A program made the translations under genes and the position numbers. Below are positions 39,091-48,933 of a stretch of DNA of 64,000 nucleotides, piece by piece. This DNA comes from Pseudoalteromonas sp. S16_S37 (GTDB taxonomy: Bacteria > Pseudomonadota > Gammaproteobacteria > Enterobacterales > Alteromonadaceae): assembly GCF_014694405.1 (NCBI RefSeq), contig NZ_JAAUWV010000016.1:1-64000 (forward strand), in the 5' to 3' direction. The notes beneath the pieces were generated by a model, which was given only the letters and a program-made list of their open reading frames with translations, was not told the DNA's origin and ran no database searches. The first letter of the stretch is position 1; each line of letters begins with the position of its first letter.

Positions 39091-39106
39091 TATAACTGAC
39101 CAAAAG

Positions 39107-41413
39107 CTAAAAGCTAGCCGTGATCACCAATTCCCAATTACGGCCAACTTGTGGCATCACTGAATTATAAAACCCTTTTGTACGTAAAAGGTTACCGTCA
39201 GCATCAGTAAATGCATTACCTGAATCTGCGCTGCCAACGCCAGGATGATACACTTGGCTATCGAACACATTGTTAATTTTAAAGTGAGCACTTAACTTAT
39301 CGTTTTGCCACACCACACTTAGGTTAGTTGTTAAATAATCACCAAGCTTAATACCTTCATCCCTAAGAGGGTTTCTTAAATATAAATGTCTAGCAGACAA
39401 ATAATTAAATCGTGTATTTATGCTCCACTGGCGGCTCACAGGCACATTCACACCAACATTCAATTTATGCGGTGCAATATCACCAAGTGGTATACGATAA
39501 TCATCACACAGAGTGTCATCTTCCTCACAAGCGGCACTACCATTCCCTATCCAACGTCCACGTTTATGATCGTAGTAGATATAGCTGGTCACATCGGTAT
39601 AACTGTAGTTCAAATAGCTGCTAATCTGTGCGGCATCAAACCAGTGATTATCCGTTTCATATTTCAAGCGCCACTCTATTCCTTTCACATCTCTTTTGCC
39701 GGCATTATCCGCTTCTTCTTTTATGACATTTTTGTATTTGCTGTAATAAGTCGATAAATCACTAAACCACGCACCGCTTTGATACATCCAGATAAAAGAA
39801 AGGTCACGAACTTCTTCAGGCAGCAAATTTGGATTCGCATTTCGGCCATTCCATCCTCCATACAACTGAATCGGAGCTGGTTCTTGAAATGCTGTTGCGT
39901 AGATTAATTTTAAGGTGTTGTTTTCATCGTAATCATAAGTCGCTGCAAGTCGAGGCTTGATAAAAGTGCCATAAATCGAGTTGTTATCCCACCGAAGTGC
40001 GCCACTGAGCGACCAGGATGCTTCTTTTAATGTTGCTCGAAAGTAGGCTCCCCTGTCTGTTGTGTTGATGAGGTTTTCATCTGACATATCACCTAACCCG
40101 CCAAGCGATACGGGCATTGTTTTATCCGTCGAATAATAAACGCCTTTACCCAGACCATATGGACCCAATTCATCATCACTTTCTAATGAGCAAAATGCCG
40201 ATGCCCAATAACCGCAAATTTCATAGGCTTTTGTCAGCTCTTTGCGTTCGTATTTTAAGCCAAGCGCAAAGAGTAATATATCTGAGTATTGATATTCATA
40301 ATCCTGCCGAACTTTCCAAGACGAGCTTTGTGAGTTCCAATCCGAAATGGTCACATATGATAGACTTGCTCGTTCACTTTGCTCATCAGGACTGGCCTCC
40401 GCCCAATCTCCGTACCTGCGCTCTTTGCGAAAACTCACAAAGCTCTTGATACCAATGCCACTTTGTAATGTATCTTGATGCTCAAGATAATACATGGTTG
40501 TTTTTCTACTCCAAGCAGCATTAGGTTGGCCCCTGTCAAAACTAAATTGCACCCCATAGCCATTATGTGTGATCCAATGATTTAGCCCTACAGTAAAATT
40601 ATCTAAACTCACCTCACTAAAAACTGCATTTTCCCTGTCTTTTGAGACGTACTGACCATATGGCACACCGTCATGTCCATGAGTCAGTACAGGCCCCCAA
40701 ATTCCCTTGTCAGATAAATATTTTTCATCAACAAACCCCCAACTTGCCATATCATCAAGCTGTGGACCATCACTTTCAAATACCTTTGCAGTTAACCAAT
40801 AACTCCATCGTTCATGTTTGCCTTGAACACTCATATCTATCCCTTTGGAATTGAAGTCAGCCAACTGAGCTTGCAGGGTAAAATCACTGCCATCTTTGTC
40901 TAAGTCTTTGCCTTTTTTAGTAATAATATTGACAATTCCTAGGAAAGCATTCGGACCATACACTGCGCCAGCAGGCCCAGATAGCACCTCGATACGCTCA
41001 ATACCCGTCAGTGGAATTTGCCTGTTAGCAGGAAAGTCATGACTCCAAAGATGGTTATTAATTATTCCGTTAACCATGATCAAAGAGCGCTGAACGCTAG
41101 GTGTACGATAGCCACGCTGATAAAAAGTAACCCTATCAGGGCTATTAGCGATATTGATATCAAACCCTGATAAGTCAGAAAGCACTTCACTGATATTGGT
41201 ATAGCCACGTTGTCGGATTTGGCTGGCAGTAACAACTTGAATAGAAGCGGGAGTATCTCGCAGTTTCTCTTCTCTATCTGACCCTGACGTAACCGACAAC
41301 CCCAATAGGTCGTCTAAGGTCAACTCGAATAACTCGTCTGATGATTGAGAATAGGCAGAAAAGCTAACTACACAGCTGCACAAAACGCAGCCAAAACTAA
41401 AAAGAGCTTTCAT
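39107..41413 (-). CDS. TonB-dependent receptor, colicin I receptor-like
   Basis: This 768-residue receptor has a signal peptide (ending near AYSQS), a TonB-box-like segment (LFELTLDDLLGLSVT), a plug domain with DTPASIQVVTASQIRQRGY and IERIEVLSGPAGAVYGPNA, and a barrel ending VGRNWELVITASF. The plug resembles siderophore and colicin I receptors, but several surface loops contain cysteine pairs (EICGYWASAFC, CEEDDTLC). The ligand is unknown. It is transcribed away from the racemase gene by 82 bases. Confidence 0.88.
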   Translation of the reverse strand: MKALFSFGCVLCSCVVSFSAYSQSSDELFELTLDDLLGLSVTSGSDREEKLRDTPASIQVVTASQIRQRGYTNISEVLSDLSGFDINIANSPDRVTFYQRGYRTPSVQRSLIMVNGIINNHLWSHDFPANRQIPLTGIERIEVLSGPAGAVYGPNAFLGIVNIITKKGKDLDKDGSDFTLQAQLADFNSKGIDMSVQGKHERWSYWLTAKVFESDGPQLDDMASWGFVDEKYLSDKGIWGPVLTHGHDGVPYGQYVSKDRENAVFSEVSLDNFTVGLNHWITHNGYGVQFSFDRGQPNAAWSRKTTMYYLEHQDTLQSGIGIKSFVSFRKERRYGDWAEASPDEQSERASLSYVTISDWNSQSSSWKVRQDYEYQYSDILLFALGLKYERKELTKAYEICGYWASAFCSLESDDELGPYGLGKGVYYSTDKTMPVSLGGLGDMSDENLINTTDRGAYFRATLKEASWSLSGALRWDNNSIYGTFIKPRLAATYDYDENNTLKLIYATAFQEPAPIQLYGGWNGRNANPNLLPEEVRDLSFIWMYQSGAWFSDLSTYYSKYKNVIKEEADNAGKRDVKGIEWRLKYETDNHWFDAAQISSYLNYSYTDVTSYIYYDHKRGRWIGNGSAACEEDDTLCDDYRIPLGDIAPHKLNVGVNVPVSRQWSINTRFNYLSARHLYLRNPLRDEGIKLGDYLTTNLSVVWQNDKLSAHFKINNVFDSQVYHPGVGSADSGNAFTDADGNLLRTKGFYNSVMPQVGRNWELVITASF

Positions 41414-41494
41414 TATAAATGTAAACCAGAGATAAAATCAGCTAGTTATAGGTATAGTGTAATCTGCCTAAATCGCAATATTTCGCACCACCAG

Positions 41495-42190
41495 TTACTG
41501 TGAATTTATGGCATAGTTTACAACCGCTTGGGCATGCAAATACGTTGTATCGAATAGTGGTAAAACACAATCTTGCTGTGCAATAAGCAAACCTATCTCA
41601 GTACATCCAAGTATGACCCCTCGCGCTCCACGCTGCGCTAAGGTGTTGATAACTTCTATATACTTCGCTTTTGAACTTGGGACTATCTTACCCAAACATA
41701 ACTCTTGGTAAATAATGCTATCAACCGCCTTTTGCTCTATCTCACTAGGTACAATTACCGACAACCCATGGCTTTGCAGACGCTCAATATAAAACGACTC
41801 TTGCATAGTAAAGCGCGTACCTAGCAGTGCTGCACATCCAATACCCTGTGCTTTTAACGCGTTAGCAACCACATCTGCAACATGTAACACAGGCAATGAT
41901 GTATGCTGCGTGATCTGCTCAACTACCTTATGCATTGTATTGGTACAAATGACAATGCACTGAGCGCCTGCAAGTTCAAGCCCGTGTGCAGCTTCTCCTA
42001 AAATTTGACCGCACTGGTGCCAATCACCAGCGCGCTGCAAGACTTCAATATCTGCAAAATTGACACTGTGAAGTATAAGTTTTGCTGAGTTAAGCCCACC
42101 AAGTTGCGCTTTGACCGCTTCGTTGATCAAACGATAATAACTGAGTGTTGACTCCCAACTCATTCCGCCAAGTAGCCCAATGGTTTTCAT
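41495..42190 (-). CDS. aspartate/glutamate racemase family protein (YgeA-like)
   Basis: This 231-residue PLP-independent amino acid racemase begins MKTIGLLGGMSWEST. It has the two catalytic cysteines in VICTNTMH (about Cys83) and VILGCTEIGLL (about Cys195). The closest known relative by pattern is E. coli YgeA, a broad-spectrum racemase. AGGAG overlaps the stop of the upstream GST gene, eight bases away, so the two form an operon. Confidence 0.88.
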   Translation of the reverse strand: MKTIGLLGGMSWESTLSYYRLINEAVKAQLGGLNSAKLILHSVNFADIEVLQRAGDWHQCGQILGEAAHGLELAGAQCIVICTNTMHKVVEQITQHTSLPVLHVADVVANALKAQGIGCAALLGTRFTMQESFYIERLQSHGLSVIVPSEIEQKAVDSIIYQELCLGKIVPSSKAKYIEVINTLAQRGARGVILGCTEIGLLIAQQDCVLPLFDTTYLHAQAVVNYAINSQ

Positions 42191-42198
42191 ATTTGCTC

Positions 42199-42855
42199 CT
42201 AAACGATTTCTTCGCCGGCTTCATCAATAGCAACGATATCTTGCTCAAGTAACGCTGCATCTATCCACCTTTTCAGTGCAGGGCAACTGAGAACCTTGTC
42301 CATGTAAATCTTGGCCTGTGGGTTTAACTCGATGCCATAGGTTTTGAATCTTAATACAACAGGAGCGAACATCGCATCAGCTATCGACCACTGACCAAAT
42401 AACCATCCGCCATTGTCAGCGAATTGCGCCATTTGCTCAGTCCAAATTTGTTCAATACGTGCAATATCCTTTTTACATGCCTGTGAAATAGTTAAACGAC
42501 GTTTAGCGCGAATATTCATTGGCATTTCGTTGCGTAAAGCACTAAAGCCGGAATGCATTTCACATGCTATCGCACGCGCTTTAGCCTTTGCTGAAACATC
42601 CTCCGGCCAAGCCTTTGCTGATAAATAAACATCATTGATGTATTCACAAATTGCGAGTGAATCCCACACATGGATATTTTGGTCAACCAAAGTAGGTACT
42701 TTCAAGCTGGGCGTAATGCCTTTTAAGCGTTCGTAGAAGGCTGCCGTGTCGAGTGGTAATTTAATTTCCTCAAATGGAATATCATTTTTTTCAAGTATTA
42801 ACCATGCTCTTAACGACCATGTTGAATAGTTTTTGTTGCCTATATATAACTGCAT
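42199..42855 (-). CDS. glutathione S-transferase family protein
   Basis: This 218-residue GST has an N-terminal thioredoxin-like domain (LYIGNKNYSTWSLRAWLILEKN quoted in part as NKNYSTWSLRAWL), with the catalytic serine or tyrosine in NYSTWS and the glutathione-binding VWDSLAICEYI. A helical C-terminal domain follows. It is divergent from a LysR gene across 112 bases that contain an LTTR box, so that LysR protein probably controls it. The electrophilic substrate is unknown. Confidence 0.88.
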   Translation of the reverse strand: MQLYIGNKNYSTWSLRAWLILEKNDIPFEEIKLPLDTAAFYERLKGITPSLKVPTLVDQNIHVWDSLAICEYINDVYLSAKAWPEDVSAKAKARAIACEMHSGFSALRNEMPMNIRAKRRLTISQACKKDIARIEQIWTEQMAQFADNGGWLFGQWSIADAMFAPVVLRFKTYGIELNPQAKIYMDKVLSCPALKRWIDAALLEQDIVAIDEAGEEIV

Positions 42856-42932
42856 TTTAATGTTCCTTGATAACTAATGTTCACTTATTAAAACGGATAA
42901 TATCGGCCATGACTAACGGATAATTTTGATAT

Positions 42933-42957
42933 AACCTATCAGCATTACTGATAGGTT
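42933..42957. promoter_or_regulatory. LTTR box between the GST operon and the LysR gene
   Basis: AACCTATCAG (42933-42942) and CTGATAGGTT (42948-42957) form a perfect 10-bp dyad with a five-base spacer. Inside is ATC-N9-GAT (42938-42952), the T-N11-A arrangement of LysR-type regulator sites. It is centred 23 bases before the LysR start, as expected for autoregulation. Confidence 0.75.
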
Positions 42958-42967
42958 TGGACGCAAA

Positions 42968-43831
42968 ATGGATATCGATGCATTGAGAAGCTTTTTGGCA
43001 TTTGTTGAAACGGGTAGTTTTACCCGCGCAGCAAAACAAGTGAGTCGTACTCAATCCGCCATCAGCATGCAGATGAAAAAACTAGAGCAAGACTTAGGCA
43101 AGTCTTTATTTATAAAACAAGGCAGAACGCTAAACTTATCTTTGGATGGGCAAATTTTTGCACGTTACGCTAAGCAATTAGTGCAACTTCATGATGACAC
43201 CTTGCAACAAATGAATGCCGCCAAGCCAAGTACGCTATTGCGATTAGGTTGCCCTGATGATTACGCAGAATCCGTGTTACCAATATTAGTTACTCTGCTG
43301 CACCAACATTGGCCAAACCTTGATTTACAAATAACCTGTACGCCTAGCAATCGCGTTAAAATTATGATTGATAGTGGTCATCTTGATTTGGCCATCATTA
43401 CTCGTTCTTCAGACTCAGAGGAAGGTTATTTGCTCGAATCAACGCCCGGTGTTTGGGTTCATCACCCGGATAAACACGCTGCCCAACACACCCCGCTCCC
43501 CATCGCTATTTTTCAGCGGGATTGCCGCTTTCATCAAGCAGCCATTGAAGGATTGCATAAACAAAATCGTGCTTACAAAATTGTCGCCTGCAGCGGTAGC
43601 GCAAGTGCACTTAGGGGAATTGTAAGAAGTGGTTTAGCAGTTAGTGCTATGGGTAAACTCAGTATTGGTGATTTGACGATATTAGATGATAAATCTTTAC
43701 CAAGCCTACCCGTGGCGGATGTGGTTTTAGTGCGCTCTAATAGTCAGCAAAACCCAGCATCGGACAATTTTTGTTCAAATTTGGCGCAGCAATACGCCGT
43801 ACAAACACAGTGTATCGACATCGCTAGTTGA
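42968..43831 (+). CDS. LysR-family transcriptional regulator
   Basis: This 287-residue LysR regulator has an N-terminal winged helix (about 1-60; MDIDALRSFLAFVETGSFTR and VSRTQSAISMQMKKLEQDLG) and a C-terminal effector-binding domain. It is transcribed divergently from the GST-racemase operon, with an LTTR box in the shared region. The likely role is control of that operon and of itself. The effector is unknown. A hairpin terminator follows. Confidence 0.92.
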   Translation: MDIDALRSFLAFVETGSFTRAAKQVSRTQSAISMQMKKLEQDLGKSLFIKQGRTLNLSLDGQIFARYAKQLVQLHDDTLQQMNAAKPSTLLRLGCPDDYAESVLPILVTLLHQHWPNLDLQITCTPSNRVKIMIDSGHLDLAIITRSSDSEEGYLLESTPGVWVHHPDKHAAQHTPLPIAIFQRDCRFHQAAIEGLHKQNRAYKIVACSGSASALRGIVRSGLAVSAMGKLSIGDLTILDDKSLPSLPVADVVLVRSNSQQNPASDNFCSNLAQQYAVQTQCIDIAS

Positions 43832-43839
43832 CAGTACAC

Positions 43840-43862
43840 ATGCCGCTGCGAAACAACGGCAT
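43840..43862. terminator. hairpin between convergent LysR and BaeR-like genes
   Basis: ATGCCG (43840-43845) and CGGCAT (43857-43862) make a 6-bp stem; ATTTTG follows on the plus strand. It is in the 38-base gap between convergent genes and may terminate the LysR transcript. Confidence 0.5.
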
Positions 43863-43869
43863 ATTTTGT

Positions 43870-44562
43870 TTAGCTCGTTTGCGCTTCAAACTTATAACCC
43901 GCACCATAAATTGAATGAATAAACTCATGTTCAGGCGCAATACCGTGTAACTTTTTGCGGATTTTTTTAATGTGACTGTCGATGGTTCTGTCGCTAACAA
44001 TGTGACTGTCGTCATAAATATGGTCCATCAGCGCATCTCTACTATAGATCCGCCCAGGATGACCATACATGGCCTTTAGCAGCATAAATTCAACATGCGT
44101 TAAAGACACTCTGGCGCTTAAGAATGACGCAAATAAAGTTTCTTCATCGAGTTTTAGCTTGCTTTCAACATCCGTTACCTGGCCATGCTCATTCAACGCC
44201 ACACGTCGTAAAATAGCTTTAACTCGGGCAACCACTTCTTTTGGGCTGTAGGGTTTACAAATATAATCGTCGGCACCAATTTCTAGACCAAGTAATCTAT
44301 CAACCTCTTCTACCTTGGCGGTGATCATCACGATTGGTACATTTGAGTAAGCTCGGATCCGCCTACAAATTTCAATGCCATCTACGTTTGGCAGCATTAA
44401 ATCGAGTAAGATCAGCGCTGGCTGCTGGCTTTTAAAAGCAGGCTCCGCGTCGGCGCCATCTAGTACAATATGTGAGGTATATTCGGCTTGTGCCAAATAC
44501 TTACTTAAAATATCGGCAAGTTTTGGCTCATCTTCTACGATAAGAATATGTTTGTTTGACAC
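43870..44562 (-). CDS. OmpR-family response regulator, BaeR-like
   Basis: This 230-residue response regulator has a receiver domain (phospho-acceptor Asp in LLDLMLPNVDG) and a winged-helix output domain with DRTIDSHIKKIRKKL. The stretch DRLLGLEIGADDYICKPYSP is nearly identical to E. coli BaeR. It is the last gene of the peroxidase-kinase-regulator operon and 13 bases after the kinase. By analogy it may sense envelope stress, but the linked peroxidase suggests a redox-related set of targets. Confidence 0.9.
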   Translation of the reverse strand: MSNKHILIVEDEPKLADILSKYLAQAEYTSHIVLDGADAEPAFKSQQPALILLDLMLPNVDGIEICRRIRAYSNVPIVMITAKVEEVDRLLGLEIGADDYICKPYSPKEVVARVKAILRRVALNEHGQVTDVESKLKLDEETLFASFLSARVSLTHVEFMLLKAMYGHPGRIYSRDALMDHIYDDSHIVSDRTIDSHIKKIRKKLHGIAPEHEFIHSIYGAGYKFEAQTS

Positions 44563-44575
44563 ACAGGCTGTCCAT

Positions 44576-46099
44576 TTAATGTCTCAGTTCAATCATAATA
44601 GCGACACCGCCCAGTTCACTCAAGCGCGCTTTTATATCTCCATTGTGTGCCTGTACAATACTTTGACATATCGCTAAGCCTAAACCTGACCCTCCAGCGG
44701 CTCTGCTTCGCGCCCCTTCAACCCGATAAAGCCTGTCAAATAGCTTCTCTAGCTGACTCTGTGGCACGCTAGGTGCGCTGTCTTGCCAGCAAATGCTAGT
44801 AACACCATCTTGCTGCAACACCTTAACGTCCAACGTACCAGGTTGTTGTTCTGATGAGTCGGTGTAACGCAAAGTATTTTGTAATAAATTATCAAATAAC
44901 TGCCCTAAACGTTGCTCATCACATTCAATCTCAAGGTGTTCGTTACACTGTAACGAAAAAGCGAGGTGTTTGGCATCGATAAGGTGTCGGCTTTTAGCAA
45001 AGGTGCGAGACAGTAAGTCATATAAATTATGCTGGGCCATATTGTAAGTTAGTGCTCCCTTATCGGATAACGACAGTTGATGTAAATCATCTACTAGACG
45101 AGTTAAGCGCTGAATTTCTTCATTTAATGACATTAACTGCTCGGTTTCTGTTGGGATAACACCATCAATCATTCCTTCTATCTCAGCACGGATCACCGCA
45201 ATTGGTGTGCGTAGTTCATGCGAGATATCGGCAATCCATTGTTGCCGCGCACTTTGGTTTTGTGCCAAGGTATCTGCTAGGCGATTCATATCCCGAGCAA
45301 GTAGCCCCAATTCATCCTTACTATGAATATCAACTTGCGCGTCATAGTTACCTTGTGCCAACACCTTGGCATTTTTTCTAAGTAGAACAATTGGTTTTAC
45401 TAAGTATTTACTAAACGGAACTGCCAATATCACCGTCACTAATAGCGCAATAAGAGCAATTAAAATAAACTGCTGCTGTTGCTGTTTAGCAAAAAGCGTA
45501 TCAAATTCGTTTCTGATCAGGCCACTGCCTTCAACACCAAGAAATGCAATCACGTGTTGCTGTTTAGGCTCAGGCAAATGGTCAGTTTTATAAACGGGGA
45601 ACCAAAAGGTATTTTTAGTGTTTTGCGCGTTACCCATTAACAGCTTACCGTGTGCATCTTTGAGCAAAATCCGCCTATTTTCACCTCTTCTTGGTGGTGG
45701 GGGTCTTCTATCTCTTGGCGGTCGAGCTTCGTCTTCAGCGCGTCTCCTTTGAGGACGATGTCTGGGCTCATCATCTGATCTTTGTTCGTAGCGACGAGGC
45801 GGCGGACGTGACTCTACACGTCTGCGCGGTGCGCCATCGTTGGTAATACCATAATATAAGCGAACCACTCCCTCCCATTCGTCAGAGCCTTTATATACCC
45901 AATCAAGTGATTGGTGTTGCTCATAAGTTTGGGCTACTTTTGCTATTACATCTTGTAACTGCACACGAGAAGTATTTTCTATGTACTGAGAAAAGCTCTT
46001 CTCAAATGCCAATTTATTTGCAAGATAGATGGCCAGTACCAAAGCGGTATTGGCCAATAAAATAATAAGCAATAGTTTGACGCGAATGGTCATTTTCAT
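44576..46099 (-). CDS. sensor histidine kinase, BaeS-like, with Pro/Arg-rich sensor insert
   Basis: This 507-residue kinase has TM1 (about 9-28), a periplasmic region (29-205), TM2 (about 210-233), HAMP, and HisKA with His294 in ISHELRTPIAVIRAE, followed by HATPase. The catalytic part resembles BaeS. Residues 90-143 are a proline/arginine-rich, probably disordered stretch (for example RRPPPPRRGENRR), not part of typical BaeS. It begins nine bases after the peroxidase gene, whose product also has Pro/Arg-rich ends. Confidence 0.88.
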   Translation of the reverse strand: MKMTIRVKLLLIILLANTALVLAIYLANKLAFEKSFSQYIENTSRVQLQDVIAKVAQTYEQHQSLDWVYKGSDEWEGVVRLYYGITNDGAPRRRVESRPPPRRYEQRSDDEPRHRPQRRRAEDEARPPRDRRPPPPRRGENRRILLKDAHGKLLMGNAQNTKNTFWFPVYKTDHLPEPKQQHVIAFLGVEGSGLIRNEFDTLFAKQQQQQFILIALIALLVTVILAVPFSKYLVKPIVLLRKNAKVLAQGNYDAQVDIHSKDELGLLARDMNRLADTLAQNQSARQQWIADISHELRTPIAVIRAEIEGMIDGVIPTETEQLMSLNEEIQRLTRLVDDLHQLSLSDKGALTYNMAQHNLYDLLSRTFAKSRHLIDAKHLAFSLQCNEHLEIECDEQRLGQLFDNLLQNTLRYTDSSEQQPGTLDVKVLQQDGVTSICWQDSAPSVPQSQLEKLFDRLYRVEGARSRAAGGSGLGLAICQSIVQAHNGDIKARLSELGGVAIMIELRH

Positions 46100-46108
46100 A
46101 ATATTTGG

Positions 46109-47629
46109 CTATCCACCTACTGGTCGTGGCGTACGAAGGCGCAAGTTGTCTGGATCTGGCATTCTGCGATTGGGTACCCATCTTCTAATACATTCTTGAT
46201 CTTTAGCACAACGGTCAGTGAGCGCATGTAAAAAGGCGACTAAATCCTGCTGTTGCCCTGCATCTAAGTTTGCGGCAACAAAAGGCGACTGACGTAATAA
46301 CTGCAGAGCTACTTCACTGTTTTGACGTGCATTTAGGTTAAGTGTCTCACACTGAGCGCTGGTGGCAAACTGCTTTAAGCCACATGCACCACCGCGTTGA
46401 AAAAACTGCTCAACCGCTTGCTCAGGGTTAGAATAATGACTAACCACCTGCTCCAAGCTTTCGTAGGCACCTGCATGGCTGTATGGCGCAGTTAATGCCA
46501 CATTTAACAAACTTGGGACACGAAACGCAAATTGATTTCGCGCTTGTGGGTCAATCGCTGCACGCCCGATATCTGCATGTGTTTCATCTTTACCAATACC
46601 ATACTGTGGAAACGCTAAATTAAAAAAGCCATCATTAGTGAAACGCTCTCCACTGTGGCAGTTGACACAGCCCGCTCCGCCATCAGCAATTTGTGTGAAG
46701 AACAGCTTTGCGCCGTTTTTTTGCTGCTCGCTCAGCGCACTCAAGTCACCGCGTACATAACGATGCCAATCTGTGTTGATCATGACAAAAGAAGCCTGAT
46801 ATTGTCCCAGTGCAAACGCTATGTTATCAAAAGTTACAAGCGATGCGGCATCAGCTTGTGAATCAAACGCTTCGCGAAACACTTGTAGCCAATCATTGGT
46901 TGCAAGTGACCCTTGCTGTGTACCGTAATCACCGATACGCTCTGCAAGGTGTGTTCTGAGCGCGTCGTTTGTCGTTACCTCAGGGAATGCCTCGCCACGC
47001 ATTTCTTCTTTTGAAGTAACGGGAAAACGTGCCAAAGTACTCACTAAAGTGTCACCAGCTTTATCATCAGGCACACCAAAGCCCGAGTCAGGCGTACTAA
47101 TAAAGCTTGTTTCATTACCTTGCTCATCGGTTACCGTGACACGTTCTACACGCCCATCCCAAAATAATGAGTTAGTTGCAAAGCCGGTATTAAAAATAGT
47201 CGGCGAATTGCGAGGTATGTTGATCTCATCATTGATGGCTCTGCGATTTGGGCCAACGACGTTTTCTTCCACCGCATTGGTGCCTATGGGCAACGATAGA
47301 CCATCCGCGCCGCCCAAACGTGGGTCATGGCAGCTTGCACAAGCGACGGATTTTTCCCCCCCGAGTGCTTTGGTAAAAAACAGCTGCATACCCAAACGAG
47401 CGATGGGATCAGAAATTTTAGGTAACTGCCTGGCACCCGCTACGCGACCAGTCAAACCATGTTGCGAAATCAAAGTGCTAAGCTCTTGGTCAAGTGCTGT
47501 AGCAGGTTGTTCTTGTGGTGGCTGACGTGGTGGCGGCGGCGTTCTTGGTTTTGCTTGCAATGTTGCTACATGAATTGTACTTAGCACAGCAACTAACATT
47601 GCAGCGTGCTTGAGAGGTGCTTTGTTCAT
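46109..47629 (-). CDS. di-haem cytochrome c peroxidase/MauG family protein
   Basis: This 506-residue periplasmic protein has a signal peptide (ending near LQAKP), a Pro-rich linker (PRTPPPPRQPPQ) and a di-haem peroxidase domain with two haem motifs, CASCH (97-101) and CVNCH (about 328). The start is ATG 47629; GGAG precedes it by five bases, while the upstream GTG abuts that SD. The C-terminus is again Arg/Pro-rich (RRWVPNRRMPDPDN). It reduces peroxide or oxidises a partner protein; which is unclear. It heads an operon with the sensor kinase and regulator. Confidence 0.87.
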   Translation of the reverse strand: MNKAPLKHAAMLVAVLSTIHVATLQAKPRTPPPPRQPPQEQPATALDQELSTLISQHGLTGRVAGARQLPKISDPIARLGMQLFFTKALGGEKSVACASCHDPRLGGADGLSLPIGTNAVEENVVGPNRRAINDEINIPRNSPTIFNTGFATNSLFWDGRVERVTVTDEQGNETSFISTPDSGFGVPDDKAGDTLVSTLARFPVTSKEEMRGEAFPEVTTNDALRTHLAERIGDYGTQQGSLATNDWLQVFREAFDSQADAASLVTFDNIAFALGQYQASFVMINTDWHRYVRGDLSALSEQQKNGAKLFFTQIADGGAGCVNCHSGERFTNDGFFNLAFPQYGIGKDETHADIGRAAIDPQARNQFAFRVPSLLNVALTAPYSHAGAYESLEQVVSHYSNPEQAVEQFFQRGGACGLKQFATSAQCETLNLNARQNSEVALQLLRQSPFVAANLDAGQQQDLVAFLHALTDRCAKDQECIRRWVPNRRMPDPDNLRLRTPRPVGG

Positions 47630-48008
47630 AGTCACTCCAAACCAATTGTGTTTTGAAGTTTAACAATGGCAAGCAAAAGTGCAGCAAATGTGAAAGCAAT
47701 CGCTTATTTTAAAAAACTGCACATTTTGAATTTAGACACTCTGACAGTGATTAAATAAGAGCTTATAATCATTTTAATTTTACAACGCCAGATAGCTGTA
47801 ATTTATCTCCCATAAGACTAATCAATCTCATTACTTTCAAAGACAAAACCGACTGTTTAATATTGTTTAATTCACTGCTTTTATTAGCTTTGCCAATTAT
47901 TGCATTACCCATAACTGTATTTCCATTCAATCCTAAGTTGTGCCATTATTGATAAAAACCGAGCAAGACTCGAACGATGATTTCTAACACAAAACATAAG
48001 CTGAACTA
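47630..48008. other. intergenic region between di-haem peroxidase and LysR
   Basis: This 379-base divergent region is AT-rich and holds no gene I can support. It must carry the promoters of the peroxidase operon (minus strand) and of the LysR gene (plus strand), but no box stands out clearly. Confidence 0.6.
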
Positions 48009-48905
48009 ATGTATAAAGAACTCAATCACTTTACCGCTTTACGTTATGTGGAAGCTGCTGCACGTCACCACAGCTATAGTTTGGCAGCCCAAGAGCTATT
48101 CGTAACTCAAGCGGCAGTCAGCCAACAGATACGATTGTTAGAATCCCACCTAGGCTGTAAGCTTTTTTATCGCCAAGGCAGAGGTATGAAGCCCACCATC
48201 CAAGGCGAGCGCTTAGCTAAGTCGCTATCTGATAGCTTTGAGGAAATTGCACAAAGTGTGCGTAAAGTTACCTGCGAACCACTCTCTGGCACACTCACAG
48301 TGACTACCACACAGTCGTTTGCTTCGATGATTTTGATTCCAAACATGTGGCGCTTTTCTGAGGCGTATCCCGACATAGCGATCAGAGTGCTGGTTTCTCC
48401 CAATGTTGAAGATATCAAACATGGTGATGTTGATGTGGCGATTAGATATGGCTACACGCACTTTCCTGACTTAGAGCAAGAGGTGGTCTTAGAAGACCAA
48501 CTGGTTCCGCTGTGTTCTCCTGCATTTGCAAAAAAAGCAAACCTTCATAACATTGAAAACATGTCGCACTGCCAATTGGTTTACTATTCATATAACGATT
48601 ATTGGCAAAACTGGTTCAACGCAGCAGGTATTGAGCGCGGTGATAATCGCAGTCAGTGGTTGGAAGTAACTAACATGGACTTTGCACTCGGTGCCGTTTT
48701 GACTGGGCACGGCATCTTCTTAGGCTCAGCAGTGCAAGCTAAGCATTATTTACAACAAGGCATGTTGGTGCAACCATTTGATATTAGCTGTGGACCAGGC
48801 GTGCGTTATAGCTTCTTACACAATCCAAATTCTCCACGTGCAGCGAGAATTAAGGTGTTTAAAAAGTGGTTACTGTCGCAGTTAAATAACCTCAACTTAG
48901 GATAA
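48009..48905 (+). CDS. LysR-family regulator, GcvA-like
   Basis: This 298-residue LysR protein has a winged helix with SYSLAAQELFVTQAAVSQQI and LGCKLFYRQGRGMKPT, a pattern of the GcvA subgroup, and a C-terminal effector domain. It stands between the divergent peroxidase operon and the convergent SDR gene. Its targets cannot be read; the divergent peroxidase operon is the first candidate. Confidence 0.9.
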   Translation: MYKELNHFTALRYVEAAARHHSYSLAAQELFVTQAAVSQQIRLLESHLGCKLFYRQGRGMKPTIQGERLAKSLSDSFEEIAQSVRKVTCEPLSGTLTVTTTQSFASMILIPNMWRFSEAYPDIAIRVLVSPNVEDIKHGDVDVAIRYGYTHFPDLEQEVVLEDQLVPLCSPAFAKKANLHNIENMSHCQLVYYSYNDYWQNWFNAAGIERGDNRSQWLEVTNMDFALGAVLTGHGIFLGSAVQAKHYLQQGMLVQPFDISCGPGVRYSFLHNPNSPRAARIKVFKKWLLSQLNNLNLG

Positions 48906-48933
48906 GTTAATTTGCGCAATAACGCTATTTTAC

